DNA from: Parapedobacter soli
GTDB lineage: Bacteria > Bacteroidota > Bacteroidia > Sphingobacteriales > Sphingobacteriaceae
NCBI RefSeq assembly: GCF_025460835.1
Contig: NZ_JAMXAY010000003.1
Coordinates: 62,001-126,000 of the forward strand
Length of the DNA stretch: 64,000 nt
Direction: 5' to 3'
The stretch's first letter is position 1, and the number at the start of each line of letters is the position of its first letter. The notes under the pieces are model-generated. The model saw only the letters and a program-made list of their open reading frames with translations. It ran no database searches and had not been told where the DNA came from. The position numbers were made by a program, and so were the translations under genes. Of this stretch, positions 17,160-25,242 are shown in pieces.

Positions 17160-17602
17160 TGCGGAACCGCTGGTTGTACATCTGTGCGGCTTCGCTATCC
17201 ATGTACCTGGCATTCCATGCGTGCCAGGGCGAGCAAGCCATCCGCACGGCACAGTATACCGTAAACGGACAGCGGGTATACGCCGCGCATTGCCAGAATT
17301 GCCACGGAGCCAACGGCGAAGGGCTCGGCACCCTGTATCCTCCGCTTACGGACAGCACTTTCCTCAACGAGCATCGGCAGCGGTTGGCATGCTTCATCAA
17401 ACACGGCCTCACGGGCCCCATCGAGGTAGGTGGGATAACATTCGACACCGAAATGCCCCCCACGCCTACGCTCACCCCGATCGAAATAGCCTACGTGCTC
17501 ACCTACATCGGCAATTCGTTCGGCAACTCAATGGATATGTTCACCATCGAGGAAGTACAAGCCGGGCTCACCGCATGTAGCGGCGATAGCACAATCAAGT
17601 AA
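17159..17602 (+). CDS. Mono-heme cytochrome c lipoprotein
   Basis: A 147-residue lipoprotein: lipobox LAFHACQGE (Cys22), then one cytochrome c domain with heme motif CQNCH (Cys45, Cys48, His49) followed by GANGEGLGTLYPPL, and a likely axial methionine in TEMPPTPTLTP. Electron carrier at the envelope, likely acting with the Sco1-dependent oxidase. I start at the ATG that overlaps the Sco1 stop (TGATG); a GTG lies one codon earlier. It meets the DUF3037 gene tail to tail after 9 bases. Confidence 0.92.
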   Translation: MRNRWLYICAASLSMYLAFHACQGEQAIRTAQYTVNGQRVYAAHCQNCHGANGEGLGTLYPPLTDSTFLNEHRQRLACFIKHGLTGPIEVGGITFDTEMPPTPTLTPIEIAYVLTYIGNSFGNSMDMFTIEEVQAGLTACSGDSTIK

Positions 17603-17611
17603 AGGGATAAT

Positions 17612-17995
17612 TTACAGCACCAGCTCCTGGAATAGGCGTTCCAAGGTCTCCGCCGCATGGACGCACAATCCGGGGTGCACGGGCGATGTCTGGACAACCG
17701 TGCTCCGCTTAGCGGTAAGCCACCTGAAACGTTCGGCCATGGGCAAGGTCGCAATGGGCCCTCCCACCGGTTCGCCGTGGCATATATGCCCGAAGGCCCG
17801 CAGGTAAGCCTCCAGCTCGCCGATAGACACCGGAAGGCGGAATGCCGCTAGCCGCTGTGCGTCCAGCGCATACCGCATGGCCAGCAGCCGCTGCCCGCGG
17901 CAATACAGTACTACACCGATATTCAGGAATTCCTCACGCTCCACCTGCGGCACCAAGCGGATAACCGCGTATTCAAATAATTCTCTCCCGGGCAT
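17612..17995 (-). CDS. DUF3037 family protein
   Basis: A 127-residue cytosolic protein of the DUF3037 family, whose members start with a beta-rich YAVIRLVPQVEREEFLNIGVVLYC block exactly as here. Function unknown. Its start lies inside the upstream HipA-like kinase gene (23-base overlap), so the two are translated together and probably work together. The family's repeated occurrence beside HipA-like kinases suggests a partner or substrate, but no mechanism is known to me. Confidence 0.85.
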   Translation of the reverse strand: MPGRELFEYAVIRLVPQVEREEFLNIGVVLYCRGQRLLAMRYALDAQRLAAFRLPVSIGELEAYLRAFGHICHGEPVGGPIATLPMAERFRWLTAKRSTVVQTSPVHPGLCVHAAETLERLFQELVL

Positions 17996-18749
17996 CTTGT
18001 GCTTCTTTTACAAAAACCTCCGAAGCGGCTACCCGCATCTTCAAAAACTGCCGGTAAACATCCCGCGCAGATGCCGGCGTCTCACCATCCACCGCAGCCA
18101 GCCACTCATCGGGCACCTGCTCTACAATGTGGTCAATCAGCGAGTTGGTAAGCTTGGTTTTCAGCAATTTATCAGCTTCTTCCAACTGAGATGCCCACGG
18201 CAGGAGTACATGGTCTTTTACACGCACGAAAGGTTTGGTGGCTTGCTCCTGCCAGTTATCCCACGTATGGTGGAAGTAGAGGGATGCCCCATGGTCGATG
18301 AGCCATAACTCCTTGTGCCACATCAGCATGTTGGTATTCTTCGCCGTCCGGTCCACATTAGTCAGCAGGCAGTCAAGCCACACAATCCGCGAAGCCAGCG
18401 CCGCATCCAGCTGCGTTACGGCAGGGTCGAACGTGATGGCGCCCGACAGGTAGTGCAACGCCAGGTTCAGTCCGGTGCTGGCCCGCAGCAGATCCTGTAT
18501 TTCTTCATCGGGCTCAGTCCGGCCGAACGCCTCATCGAGCTGTGCAAATACCAGCTCGGGAACACGGAAACCGAGGGCATGTGCAATTGCACCGCCCAGC
18601 AACTCGGCGATGAGCGCCCTGCCGCCCTGCCCCGCACCACGGAACTTCAGCGCATAAAGGAAGCCATCATCGGCCTCCACAATAGCGGGCAGCGACCCGC
18701 CCTCACGCAGCGGCGTCACATAACGGGTTACCTGCACGGTTCGTATCAT
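17973..18749 (-). CDS. HipA-like (HipA_2) serine/threonine kinase
   Basis: A 258-residue protein with the HipA-type kinase fold but without the N-terminal HipA extension of classical toxins. Nucleotide-loop region: AIVEADDGFLYALKFRG. Catalytic loop: LLTNVDRTAKNTNML (Asp and Asn as in HipA's N-x-D-R motif). Metal-binding segment: LWLIDHGASLYFH. All catalytic residues therefore look intact. Classical HipA phosphorylates glutamyl-tRNA synthetase; the target of this subgroup is unknown. The ATG at 18749 is used; a GTG at 18761 would fit a leaderless transcript. It overlaps the DUF3037 gene, the likely partner, and no HipB-like antitoxin is present. Confidence 0.85.
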   Translation of the reverse strand: MIRTVQVTRYVTPLREGGSLPAIVEADDGFLYALKFRGAGQGGRALIAELLGGAIAHALGFRVPELVFAQLDEAFGRTEPDEEIQDLLRASTGLNLALHYLSGAITFDPAVTQLDAALASRIVWLDCLLTNVDRTAKNTNMLMWHKELWLIDHGASLYFHHTWDNWQEQATKPFVRVKDHVLLPWASQLEEADKLLKTKLTNSLIDHIVEQVPDEWLAAVDGETPASARDVYRQFLKMRVAASEVFVKEAQDARERII

Positions 18750-18765
18750 CGAATTTTCCACGTCC

Positions 18766-18795
18766 CAAACTTAGTCAAATTCACTTTATATGCAA
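18766..18795 (-). promoter_or_regulatory. Promoter of the HipA-like kinase / DUF3037 pair
   Basis: On the minus strand TTG (18795-18793), 19-base spacer, TAAGTTTG (18773-18766). Transcription would start close to 18762, next to the GTG at 18761 and 13 bases before the ATG at 18749. Confidence 0.65.
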
Positions 18796-18861
18796 ACCTT
18801 ATCCTTGCTCCTCCAATCCTTACTCTTTCTTCTTTCCCTAAGGCTAATCGGCAAATCTTTT

Positions 18862-18869
18862 TATCTTTG
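18862..18869 (+). promoter_or_regulatory. -7 box of the DUF1599 gene
   Basis: TATCTTTG, a full match to the consensus, ending 8 bases before the ATG at 18878, so the leader is only a few bases. No spaced TTG. Confidence 0.5.
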
Positions 18870-18877
18870 TCACTACC

Positions 18878-19426
18878 ATGGATACATCAACACAGTACGA
18901 CCGCATTATCGAGCATTGCCAACAATTATTTGCAAAGAAGACTGCCGACTACGGCACCTCTTGGCGGATTATGCGGCCGGCCTCGATTACCGACCAACTT
19001 TACATCAAAGCACAGCGTATCCGCACCCTTGAAGAAAAAAAAGTATCCAAGGTGGGCGAAGGGGTCACGGACGAGTACATCGGAATCGTCAACTATTGCA
19101 TAATCGGCATCTTACAGCTGGAGCTCGGCACCAGCATGAATGAGCAACTGGCACCTGAAGCCGTGGAGCAGGGATACCGCGAGGCCGTCCGGGAAACCAA
19201 GGAACTGATGTTTGCCAAAAACCACGATTACGGCGAGGCATGGCGCGACATGCGCCTTACGTCGCTCACCGACCTCATCCTCACCAAGATTTACCGTGTA
19301 AAGCAAATCGAAGACAACGAGGGGCAGACGGTGGTTTCCGAAGGTGTAAAAGCAAACTACCAAGATATGCTCAACTATGCGGTCTTTGCGCTCATCAAAC
19401 TCGGACTGGCCGACAGCAAATCTTAA
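18878..19426 (+). CDS. DUF1599 protein (nucleotide-modification-associated domain 1, duplicated)
   Basis: A 182-residue cytosolic protein made of two copies of the same unit: KTADYGTSWRIMRPASITDQLYIKAQRIRTLE in the first half and KNHDYGEAWRDMRLTSLTDLILTKIYRVKQIE in the second (shown here only as landmarks DYGTSWRIMR and DYGEAWRDMR). The domain is called nucleotide modification associated domain 1 from phage contexts; in Bacteroidota it is a conserved chromosomal gene near folate or nucleotide genes. The biochemical role is not established. It starts a run that continues with the DoxX-like protein, shikimate kinase and the ABC ATPase. Confidence 0.88.
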   Translation: MDTSTQYDRIIEHCQQLFAKKTADYGTSWRIMRPASITDQLYIKAQRIRTLEEKKVSKVGEGVTDEYIGIVNYCIIGILQLELGTSMNEQLAPEAVEQGYREAVRETKELMFAKNHDYGEAWRDMRLTSLTDLILTKIYRVKQIEDNEGQTVVSEGVKANYQDMLNYAVFALIKLGLADSKS

Positions 19427-19437
19427 ACAAGTAGCCT

Positions 19438-20631
19438 ATGAACACCACAACTACTCCAAACACACGCACCAATTACCTGCTCGTATTCGCACGGATAGTC
19501 ACCGGGCTCCTCTTTATCTTTTCGGGACTGATCAAGGCGAACGACCCTACCGGTTTCGGTTACAAACTCGAAGAATACTTCCATGTATTCGGCACCCATT
19601 TCCTGAACGATTATGCCGTTATCATAGCGATCATCGTGTGCGCACTAGAAATCCTGCTCGGCGCGCTGCTACTGCTGGGCTATTGGGGGCGCACCGTTGC
19701 CTGGGGCCTACTGCTGCTCATCCTCTTTTTCACGTTTTTAACCTTCTATTCCGCCTTTTTCGAGGTGGTTACCTCCTGTGGGTGCTTCGGCGATGCCATA
19801 CCCCTCACCCCTTGGCAATCGTTTGGCAAAGACCTGGTACTGCTGGTACTTATCCTGATTATCTTTGTCAACAGGGCAGCCATCCGCTCCATCACAAAAA
19901 GCAGGGGCACACAGGTGTTCATTACCGTGGTATTGACCATTTTAGCTGCCGGCATCGGCATCTACACCGTCAACTATCTGCCATTCATCGACTTCCTCCC
20001 CTACAAAAATGGCAATAACCTCCCCGAACTGATGACGCTGCCCGAGGGTGAAGTAGGCGATCAATACGATATCCTTTACACCTTGCGCAACAAAACAACA
20101 GGCGCCGAAAAACAGGTGTCAGACAAAGTTTACCTAGCCGATGAGCTTTGGAAGGATGAAGCATGGGAAATCGTCGGCGACCCCGAAACCAAGCTGGTCA
20201 AGAAAGGCTATCAGGTGCCCATACCCGACCTGCTGATCAGCGATGCCAACGGCGAGGATGTCACCCAGCAACTCGTCGAAAACCCCTATTACAACATCGT
20301 GGTGGTTGCCTGGAATCTGGATAAGGCCAACCTCCCGGCGCTGGACCGCATAAACAAGCTGGTTACCGAGGTGACCGACTCATACAATATCCGCGCGATA
20401 TTACTCACCGCCAGCGGCACGCAGACAGCCGAGCAAGTGAGCCGGGAGCTGAGCCTGCTCACCGAGATATTCTATGCCGATGCCGTGCCGCTCAAAAGCA
20501 TGGTGCGTGCAAATCCGGGTGTGTTGCTGATGCGCAACGGTACGGTCATCAACAAGTGGCATTATAACACCCTGCCCGATTTCAACACGTTAGACAAGCA
20601 GTATTTCGAAAAAGCCTATCAAGATGAATAA
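19438..20631 (+). CDS. BT_3928-like protein: DoxX/MauE-type membrane domain plus soluble C-terminal domain
   Basis: A 397-residue inner-membrane protein. Residues about 10-175 contain the DoxX-like four-helix bundle, beginning FARIVTGLLFIFSGLIKANDP, with the cysteine motif TSCGCFGDAI that MauE-type members share. This suggests thiol/disulfide chemistry with a periplasmic partner. The remaining 200 residues look like a soluble domain with a thioredoxin-like arrangement (YYNIVVVAWNLDKANLPALDRIN, FYADAVPLKSMVRANPGVLLMRNG), lacking CxxC. The family is usual in Bacteroidota. Its 3' end overlaps shikimate kinase by 8 bases. Confidence 0.88.
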   Translation: MNTTTTPNTRTNYLLVFARIVTGLLFIFSGLIKANDPTGFGYKLEEYFHVFGTHFLNDYAVIIAIIVCALEILLGALLLLGYWGRTVAWGLLLLILFFTFLTFYSAFFEVVTSCGCFGDAIPLTPWQSFGKDLVLLVLILIIFVNRAAIRSITKSRGTQVFITVVLTILAAGIGIYTVNYLPFIDFLPYKNGNNLPELMTLPEGEVGDQYDILYTLRNKTTGAEKQVSDKVYLADELWKDEAWEIVGDPETKLVKKGYQVPIPDLLISDANGEDVTQQLVENPYYNIVVVAWNLDKANLPALDRINKLVTEVTDSYNIRAILLTASGTQTAEQVSRELSLLTEIFYADAVPLKSMVRANPGVLLMRNGTVINKWHYNTLPDFNTLDKQYFEKAYQDE

Positions 20632-21136
20632 TTCCAAATCTATTTTCCTCATCGGTTTCATGGGCAGCGGTAAGACGACCTGGGGGCGCAAGCTAGCCGC
20701 GAAAACGTCGCGTGTGTTTATCGATCTCGACGACGAAATCGTCAACGCGTCGGGCATGCCCATCCCGGCATATTTCTCACAGTACGGCGAAGCGGCCTTC
20801 AGGGAATTGGAGAGCCGGGTACTCAAGGGCCTGCCGTTGCAGCCGCCTGCAATTATTGCCACTGGCGGCGGTACACCTTGTTATTTCGACAACATGGCGT
20901 GGATGAATAAAAATGGCAAAACCATTTACTTTTACCTCACTCCCAGGGCCCTATGGTGCCGGCTCATGCAGACCGATATCGCTTCGCGCCCGGCACTCCG
21001 TGGGCTCACCGGAAAACCACTGCTGGACGACATCACGGCGAAACTCGCCGAAAGAACCCCCCATTACCAGCAGGCCACCCACATTGTCGATCAGCTCTCG
21101 CTGCGATTAGATGACCTCATCAGCTTATCGAAGTGA
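20624..21136 (+). CDS. aroK: Shikimate kinase
   Basis: Cytosolic P-loop kinase converting shikimate to shikimate-3-phosphate in chorismate synthesis. Visible: Walker A GFMGSGKTTWGRKLA, FIDLDDEIV (shikimate-binding Asp), FRELESRVL (Arg and Glu of the RELE motif), ATGGGTPC (Gly triplet) and the lid arginine in ASRPALRGLTGKP. Length 170 is normal. Overlaps the DoxX-like gene by 8 bases and is followed after 7 bases by the ABC ATPase, so the four genes from DUF1599 on appear to be one transcription unit. Confidence 0.96.
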   Translation: MNNSKSIFLIGFMGSGKTTWGRKLAAKTSRVFIDLDDEIVNASGMPIPAYFSQYGEAAFRELESRVLKGLPLQPPAIIATGGGTPCYFDNMAWMNKNGKTIYFYLTPRALWCRLMQTDIASRPALRGLTGKPLLDDITAKLAERTPHYQQATHIVDQLSLRLDDLISLSK

Positions 21137-21143
21137 CCCCACT

Positions 21144-21854
21144 ATGTCGATCCACGTAGCCAACCTCCATAAACACTACGGCTCGCACCAAGCGCTGAAA
21201 GGCATTTCATTCGAAGCAAAACCGGGTCGCGTGCTCGGGTTCCTCGGACCCAACGGTGCCGGCAAAACCACCACCATGAAAATCCTGGCCGGCAGCCTCA
21301 CCCCCACCTCGGGGGAGGTCACCCTATCGGGCATACCCATCCAAGAAGATAGTATCGCCGCCCGCCGCCGCACAGGTTACCTACCCGAAGACAATCCGCT
21401 TTACCAAGACATGTACGTGCGCGAAGCACTCGCCTTCATGGCCGGCCTCCACGGTATAGCCAACCGCAAGGCCCGTATCGCTGAGGTCATCGCCCTTACT
21501 GGCATCACCACCGAGCAGCACAAAAAAATACACCAGCTGTCCAAAGGCTATCGCCAGCGCGTGGGACTGGCACAGGCCATCCTCCACGACCCCGACATCC
21601 TGATCCTCGACGAGCCGACCTCGGGGCTGGACCCCAACCAACTCCAGGACATCCGGTCGTTGATCAAAAACCTTGGCCGCGAAAAAACACTGTTACTGTC
21701 TACCCACATCATGCAGGAAGTGGCCGCCCTCTGCGACGACGTCATCATCATCCACCGAGGCCTGATTGTAGCCGATTTCCCGCTGGACCAATTGGAAACG
21801 AGGTACGGCGAGGAGCACCTGGAGGCATTATTCACCCGCCTCACCTCCAACTGA
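21144..21854 (+). CDS. ABC transporter ATP-binding protein, GldA-like
   Basis: A 236-residue ABC ATPase of the single-domain type that pairs with an ABC-2 permease. Walker A: FLGPNGAGKTTTMKIL. Signature: LSKGYRQRVGLAQAIL. Walker B: LILDEPTSGLDP. Switch His in LLSTHIMQEV. Strong resemblance to GldA of the gliding-motility system, found also in non-gliding Bacteroidota; no permease (GldF/GldG) adjoins, so the symbol is withheld. The ATG at 21144 is chosen because the earlier frame start lies inside aroK and adds non-family residues. Confidence 0.92.
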   Translation: MSIHVANLHKHYGSHQALKGISFEAKPGRVLGFLGPNGAGKTTTMKILAGSLTPTSGEVTLSGIPIQEDSIAARRRTGYLPEDNPLYQDMYVREALAFMAGLHGIANRKARIAEVIALTGITTEQHKKIHQLSKGYRQRVGLAQAILHDPDILILDEPTSGLDPNQLQDIRSLIKNLGREKTLLLSTHIMQEVAALCDDVIIIHRGLIVADFPLDQLETRYGEEHLEALFTRLTSN

Positions 21855-21971
21855 ATCAACCCGGTTAACCTAAGCCTGGAAACAATATGGCACGTTTTAT
21901 GTTATTTAACCAAACAGTTAAATTAGTTAAACGAGTATTTAACACGAACATTTACATTTAAACAAAAGACC

Positions 21972-22547
21972 ATGAAACGTGCATTTTTATTTTCAGCATT
22001 ATTCCTAGCTGGCATATTAGCAGCTAGTGCACAAGACATCAACAAACCGCAGACATCGGCCAACGTCGGCATTACCCCGGTTCAAAAAGGAAATTGGATT
22101 GTGGGCGGGAGCTTAGGAAGTTTAGGATACAGCTTCGAGGGAGAAAATTTCAATATTACGATCAACCCCAGGGCAGGCTATTTCGTATCAGACGGCGTGG
22201 CAGTTGGTTTAAGTCTGATCGGTTCGTTAGCCACCGTTCCCGACAGCGACAACCTGTGGGGGTATGGTGTTGCACCATTTGTACGCTATTATTTCCCGCA
22301 AGGCTCAAGCGCAAGTGGCCGTTTCTTTGCACAGGGTGATGTGGGAATCTCAGGCAGCTCTCCGGGGTCGGGTGCGTCCTTAGCATTGGGTGCGAATGTC
22401 GGTTATGCGCATTTCATTACCCAAAGTGTGGCATTGGAAGCCACCGCCGGCTACAACTACAGTAAAGCCACGGTTTCAGGTTCGACCGGACAAAGCGGTC
22501 TGGGGGTGGCCCTAGGCTTCCAAGTGTACCTGCCCGGGCAACGGTAG
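21972..22547 (+). CDS. Outer-membrane beta-barrel protein (OmpA-like/porin family, small)
   Basis: A 191-residue exported barrel: signal peptide cleaved after LAASAQ (about residue 21), then antiparallel strands with alternating hydrophobics (GNWIVGGSLGSLGYSF, INPRAGYFVSDGVAVGLSL, FVRYYFPQG) and a final aromatic-containing strand GVALGFQVYLPGQR. An eight-strand barrel is likely; function unknown. The 117-base upstream gap is AT-rich with repeated GTTAAA units (21917-21941) and no clear -7 box. A strong terminator follows at once. Confidence 0.88.
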   Translation: MKRAFLFSALFLAGILAASAQDINKPQTSANVGITPVQKGNWIVGGSLGSLGYSFEGENFNITINPRAGYFVSDGVAVGLSLIGSLATVPDSDNLWGYGVAPFVRYYFPQGSSASGRFFAQGDVGISGSSPGSGASLALGANVGYAHFITQSVALEATAGYNYSKATVSGSTGQSGLGVALGFQVYLPGQR

Positions 22548-22578
22548 ATTGCACTTTTGACACGAATATTATAGGAAA

Positions 22579-22607
22579 GCATCGGATATCATCCGGTGCT
22601 TTTTTTT
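22579..22607 (+). terminator. Intrinsic terminator after the small barrel gene
   Basis: GCATCGGA (22579-22586) and TCCGGTGC (22592-22599) form an 8-bp stem with a 5-base loop, followed by eight T. The last T is also the first base of the next gene's -7 box, so terminator and promoter are fused. Confidence 0.9.
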
Positions 22608-22614
22608 ACCTTTG
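22607..22614 (+). promoter_or_regulatory. -7 box of the cysteine desulfurase gene
   Basis: TACCTTTG ends 4 bases before the ATG at 22619, placing the expected transcription start at or next to the A of the start codon (leaderless transcript). Confidence 0.6.
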
Positions 22615-22618
22615 CCCC

Positions 22619-23755
22619 ATGCAAGTATATCTGGACAATGCAGCAACCACTCCCCTGGACCCACAGGTCATTGCTGCTATGGTAGAAGTGATGGAAGGGA
22701 ACTACGGCAACCCGTCATCCATCCATGCACACGGCAGGCGGGCAAAAACTATTGTTGAGAAAGCCCGGAAAACGGTTGCCGGATTGCTCAACGTATCACC
22801 CGCGGAAATATTTTTCACTTCCGGAGGCACGGAGGCCGATAACACCGCCATCGTAAGGGGCATCATCGATCACGGCATCACCCACGCCATCACCTCCCCT
22901 TTGGAGCACCATGCCGTATTGCATACGCTCGAAGAACTCGAGAAAAACGGCACCATCCGGCTGAGCCTGCTATCGGTCGATACCAACGGAAATGTCGACC
23001 TGCGCCAATTGGAGCAGCTGCTGAAAGAGAACCCACGATCGCTCGTTTCACTGATGCACGCCAACAATGAAATCGGCACCATCACCGATATCGAGTACGT
23101 TTCGGCGCTATGCAAGCAGTACCAGGCGCTGTACCACTCCGATACGGTGCAAACCATGGGGCATTATGTGCACGACCTCAATAAGTTGCAGATCGATTTC
23201 GTAACAGGTGCAGCCCACAAATTCCACGGCCCCAAAGGTGTGGGCTTCCTCTACGTGAACCACCACACCAAAATCAACCCATTCATTTACGGCGGCGCCC
23301 AGGAGCGCAACATGCGCGGCGGTACCGAAAACGTGTATGGTATCGTGGGACTCGCGAAAGCCCTTGAGCTCTGCTATACACACATGGATGAACACCGGCA
23401 GTATATACAGGGCCTCAAAGACTACATGATCGGCCGGTTGAAAACACACATCCCGGATGTGCGGTTCAACGGCGACATCACTCCGGACAACAGCCTGTAT
23501 ACCGTGCTCAACGTTTCGTTCCCCTGCACAGACCTGGGTGATATGTTACTGTTCAACTTAGACATATCGGGCATATCCGCTTCGGGGGGCAGCGCATGCA
23601 GCTCCGGGTCGGATATTGGTTCACACGTGCTCCACGCCATCCAAGCCGATACCGGGCGGCCCAGCGTACGCTTCTCATTTTCCAAAATCAATACGAAAGC
23701 GGAAATTGATTTTGTGGTCAGTAAACTACGTGAACTCTGTCTGGAGAAGGCTTAA
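22619..23755 (+). CDS. Cysteine desulfurase (NifS/IscS family)
   Basis: A 378-residue cytosolic PLP enzyme that takes sulfur from cysteine for Fe-S clusters and thiolation. Start MQVYLDNAATTPLDP is the family N terminus. TSGGTEADN holds the cofactor phosphate, HANNEIG and H-S-D-T-V-Q are cofactor contacts, Lys201 in GAAHKFHGPKG forms the Schiff base, and Cys327 in ASGGSACSSGSD is the persulfide cysteine with the class I loop. No scaffold or suf gene adjoins, so which cluster pathway it serves is unknown. Its stop overlaps the convergent TPR gene by 4 bases. Confidence 0.96.
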   Translation: MQVYLDNAATTPLDPQVIAAMVEVMEGNYGNPSSIHAHGRRAKTIVEKARKTVAGLLNVSPAEIFFTSGGTEADNTAIVRGIIDHGITHAITSPLEHHAVLHTLEELEKNGTIRLSLLSVDTNGNVDLRQLEQLLKENPRSLVSLMHANNEIGTITDIEYVSALCKQYQALYHSDTVQTMGHYVHDLNKLQIDFVTGAAHKFHGPKGVGFLYVNHHTKINPFIYGGAQERNMRGGTENVYGIVGLAKALELCYTHMDEHRQYIQGLKDYMIGRLKTHIPDVRFNGDITPDNSLYTVLNVSFPCTDLGDMLLFNLDISGISASGGSACSSGSDIGSHVLHAIQADTGRPSVRFSFSKINTKAEIDFVVSKLRELCLEKA

Positions 23756-24084
23756 TCGTCGTCGTCATCATCACCGGCTGCCAGGTGGTATGCCCCCTGC
23801 AGTTCGGATAGTGCGTGCATATCACGCTTAGCACGCGCAGCCTGCATCCCTTTTTCATACGTATCCACCGCATCCGCTTTGCGCCCCAGGGCTTCGTATA
23901 GCTTACCGAGGTGGTAATAGGTACCCACATAGTCGGGGTGGTCATTCACCAACGCTTCGTAGTGGTGAAGTGCATCTTCCGTTTGCCCCAGTTTGAGGTG
24001 TTCCGTAGCCAAGGCATAGGTTAAGAAGGGGTCGCCGGGGCTTTCCGCCAGGAATTCGATCAGCTGTTGTAATCGGTTGCTCAT
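23752..24084 (-). CDS. Small tetratricopeptide-repeat protein with an Asp-rich end
   Basis: A 110-residue cytosolic protein with two to three TPR units (DPFLTYALATEHLKLGQTEDA, YVGTYYHLGKLYEALGRKADAVDTYEKG) and an acidic terminus of six aspartates. TPRs mediate protein contacts; the partner is unknown. The ATG at 24084 is preferred because a -7 box TATGTTTG ends 4 bases before it and upstream residues do not fit TPR. Converges with the cysteine desulfurase gene with overlapping stops. Confidence 0.85.
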   Translation of the reverse strand: MSNRLQQLIEFLAESPGDPFLTYALATEHLKLGQTEDALHHYEALVNDHPDYVGTYYHLGKLYEALGRKADAVDTYEKGMQAARAKRDMHALSELQGAYHLAAGDDDDDD

Positions 24085-24088
24085 GCTG

Positions 24089-24096
24089 CAAACATA
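24089..24096 (-). promoter_or_regulatory. -7 box of the TPR gene
   Basis: TATGTTTG on the minus strand, 4 bases before the ATG at 24084: another start with practically no leader. Confidence 0.5.
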
Positions 24097-24225
24097 GTGA
24101 TTTTTCGGTTTTATGCAGCACCTCATCGAAGTAGACACCATCCCACCGGATTTTCATAAAGCGTCGGATGATAGCCCCGTGGCCATGTATTTAATTGCCG
24201 TTCCCAGGAATAACAAAAGGTTGAA

Positions 24226-25131
24226 TCACAGTGCCATAGACTGATAATCCTTTTTATTGATGGCCATAGATACCTCTTTCAATTCGGTGCAAATCATCCG
24301 GACGTTGCCTTTTTTTCTATTTTTGGGGGTATACTCCATTTCCATGAACAGTGCTTTGGGCCCTAGATTGGGCAGTCCCTCCGGGATATAATCGCCTTTC
24401 AATGCACCGCCCATCAAACCTACGGGCGTTTCATCCGTTACCCATACCTTCGATACGCCGTCTTCGGTTTCCATTTGGAACCCCTTGCAGCGATAACCGA
24501 GTATGGTCTTGCTTTCAATTGGTGTGATTTTCACGTCAGCAGCATCTTCATCGGTAGCTTTCTTCATGTATTGGTCTATCAGCTTTTTATCACCACTGAG
24601 GCGCATGGCCGTCTTTTGTTCGCCGTCGTCCATGAACATGATCATACTTTTGAGGTCCATATCCATCACGGCCAGCTGGCCGGATCCCTCACCGGCCTGC
24701 ACTTCCGTGCCGAAATAGGCAGCATCCGGTTCCAACCAGTACAACACGTTGGTTTCGGCCTGCTGGCTTTCGTCTATTATTGTCATCGTAGCACGATAAG
24801 AGAATGTATATGCGTTGGGCACGTCTTCCATGCTACCGCCGCCGAGTAGTGCTGCCAGTGCTGATTGGCGCTTGGCCGCCGCATCATTCTCTGCGGTGGT
24901 ACCTTTCTCGTCCGTGCTTGCTTTTTCTTTGCTGCCCTTTTCTCCGCCTTCAAACACTTTGTCCAGGGCTTTGTCCGTCTTCTTCTCCGTTTCGCGCTCT
25001 ACGCGGCGTTCCACGGTCCGTTCGGCAGCCTTTTCGGCCTTTTCGCCCAATTTTTTTAAAAACTGGCCATTTGCTGCGCCCATACTTCCTACTGCCAGCG
25101 CCGCCATCAATACGATTGCTTTATAATTCAT
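24226..25131 (-). CDS. DUF4412 family exported protein
   Basis: A 301-residue exported protein: signal peptide cleaved near GAANGQF, then a charged helical stretch of heptads (residues about 25-75; KKLGEKAEKAAERTVERRVE), a short disordered part, and the DUF4412 beta domain (YTFSYRATMTIID, ESKTILGYRCKGFQMETED, KVWVTDETPVGLMGG). The domain shares the look of LolA/LppX-like lipid carriers, an inference only. Stands alone, with 94 bases to the MarR operon's end. Confidence 0.88.
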   Translation of the reverse strand: MNYKAIVLMAALAVGSMGAANGQFLKKLGEKAEKAAERTVERRVERETEKKTDKALDKVFEGGEKGSKEKASTDEKGTTAENDAAAKRQSALAALLGGGSMEDVPNAYTFSYRATMTIIDESQQAETNVLYWLEPDAAYFGTEVQAGEGSGQLAVMDMDLKSMIMFMDDGEQKTAMRLSGDKKLIDQYMKKATDEDAADVKITPIESKTILGYRCKGFQMETEDGVSKVWVTDETPVGLMGGALKGDYIPEGLPNLGPKALFMEMEYTPKNRKKGNVRMICTELKEVSMAINKKDYQSMAL

Positions 25132-25242
25132 AATCCACTCTTTTTACATGGTCGTTTCAAACAAACAAAGGTCTCCAGAAAAAACCCGGAATCCAATACA
25201 CCAAATTAGGTATTTATAGCTCCTATCCGTATTCCAGCAGGC

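Noticed and set aside
18315-19103. 262-residue plus-strand frame opposite the HipA-like kinase and running into DUF1599
   Set aside because: It crosses two well-supported genes in the wrong frame, with shadow composition.
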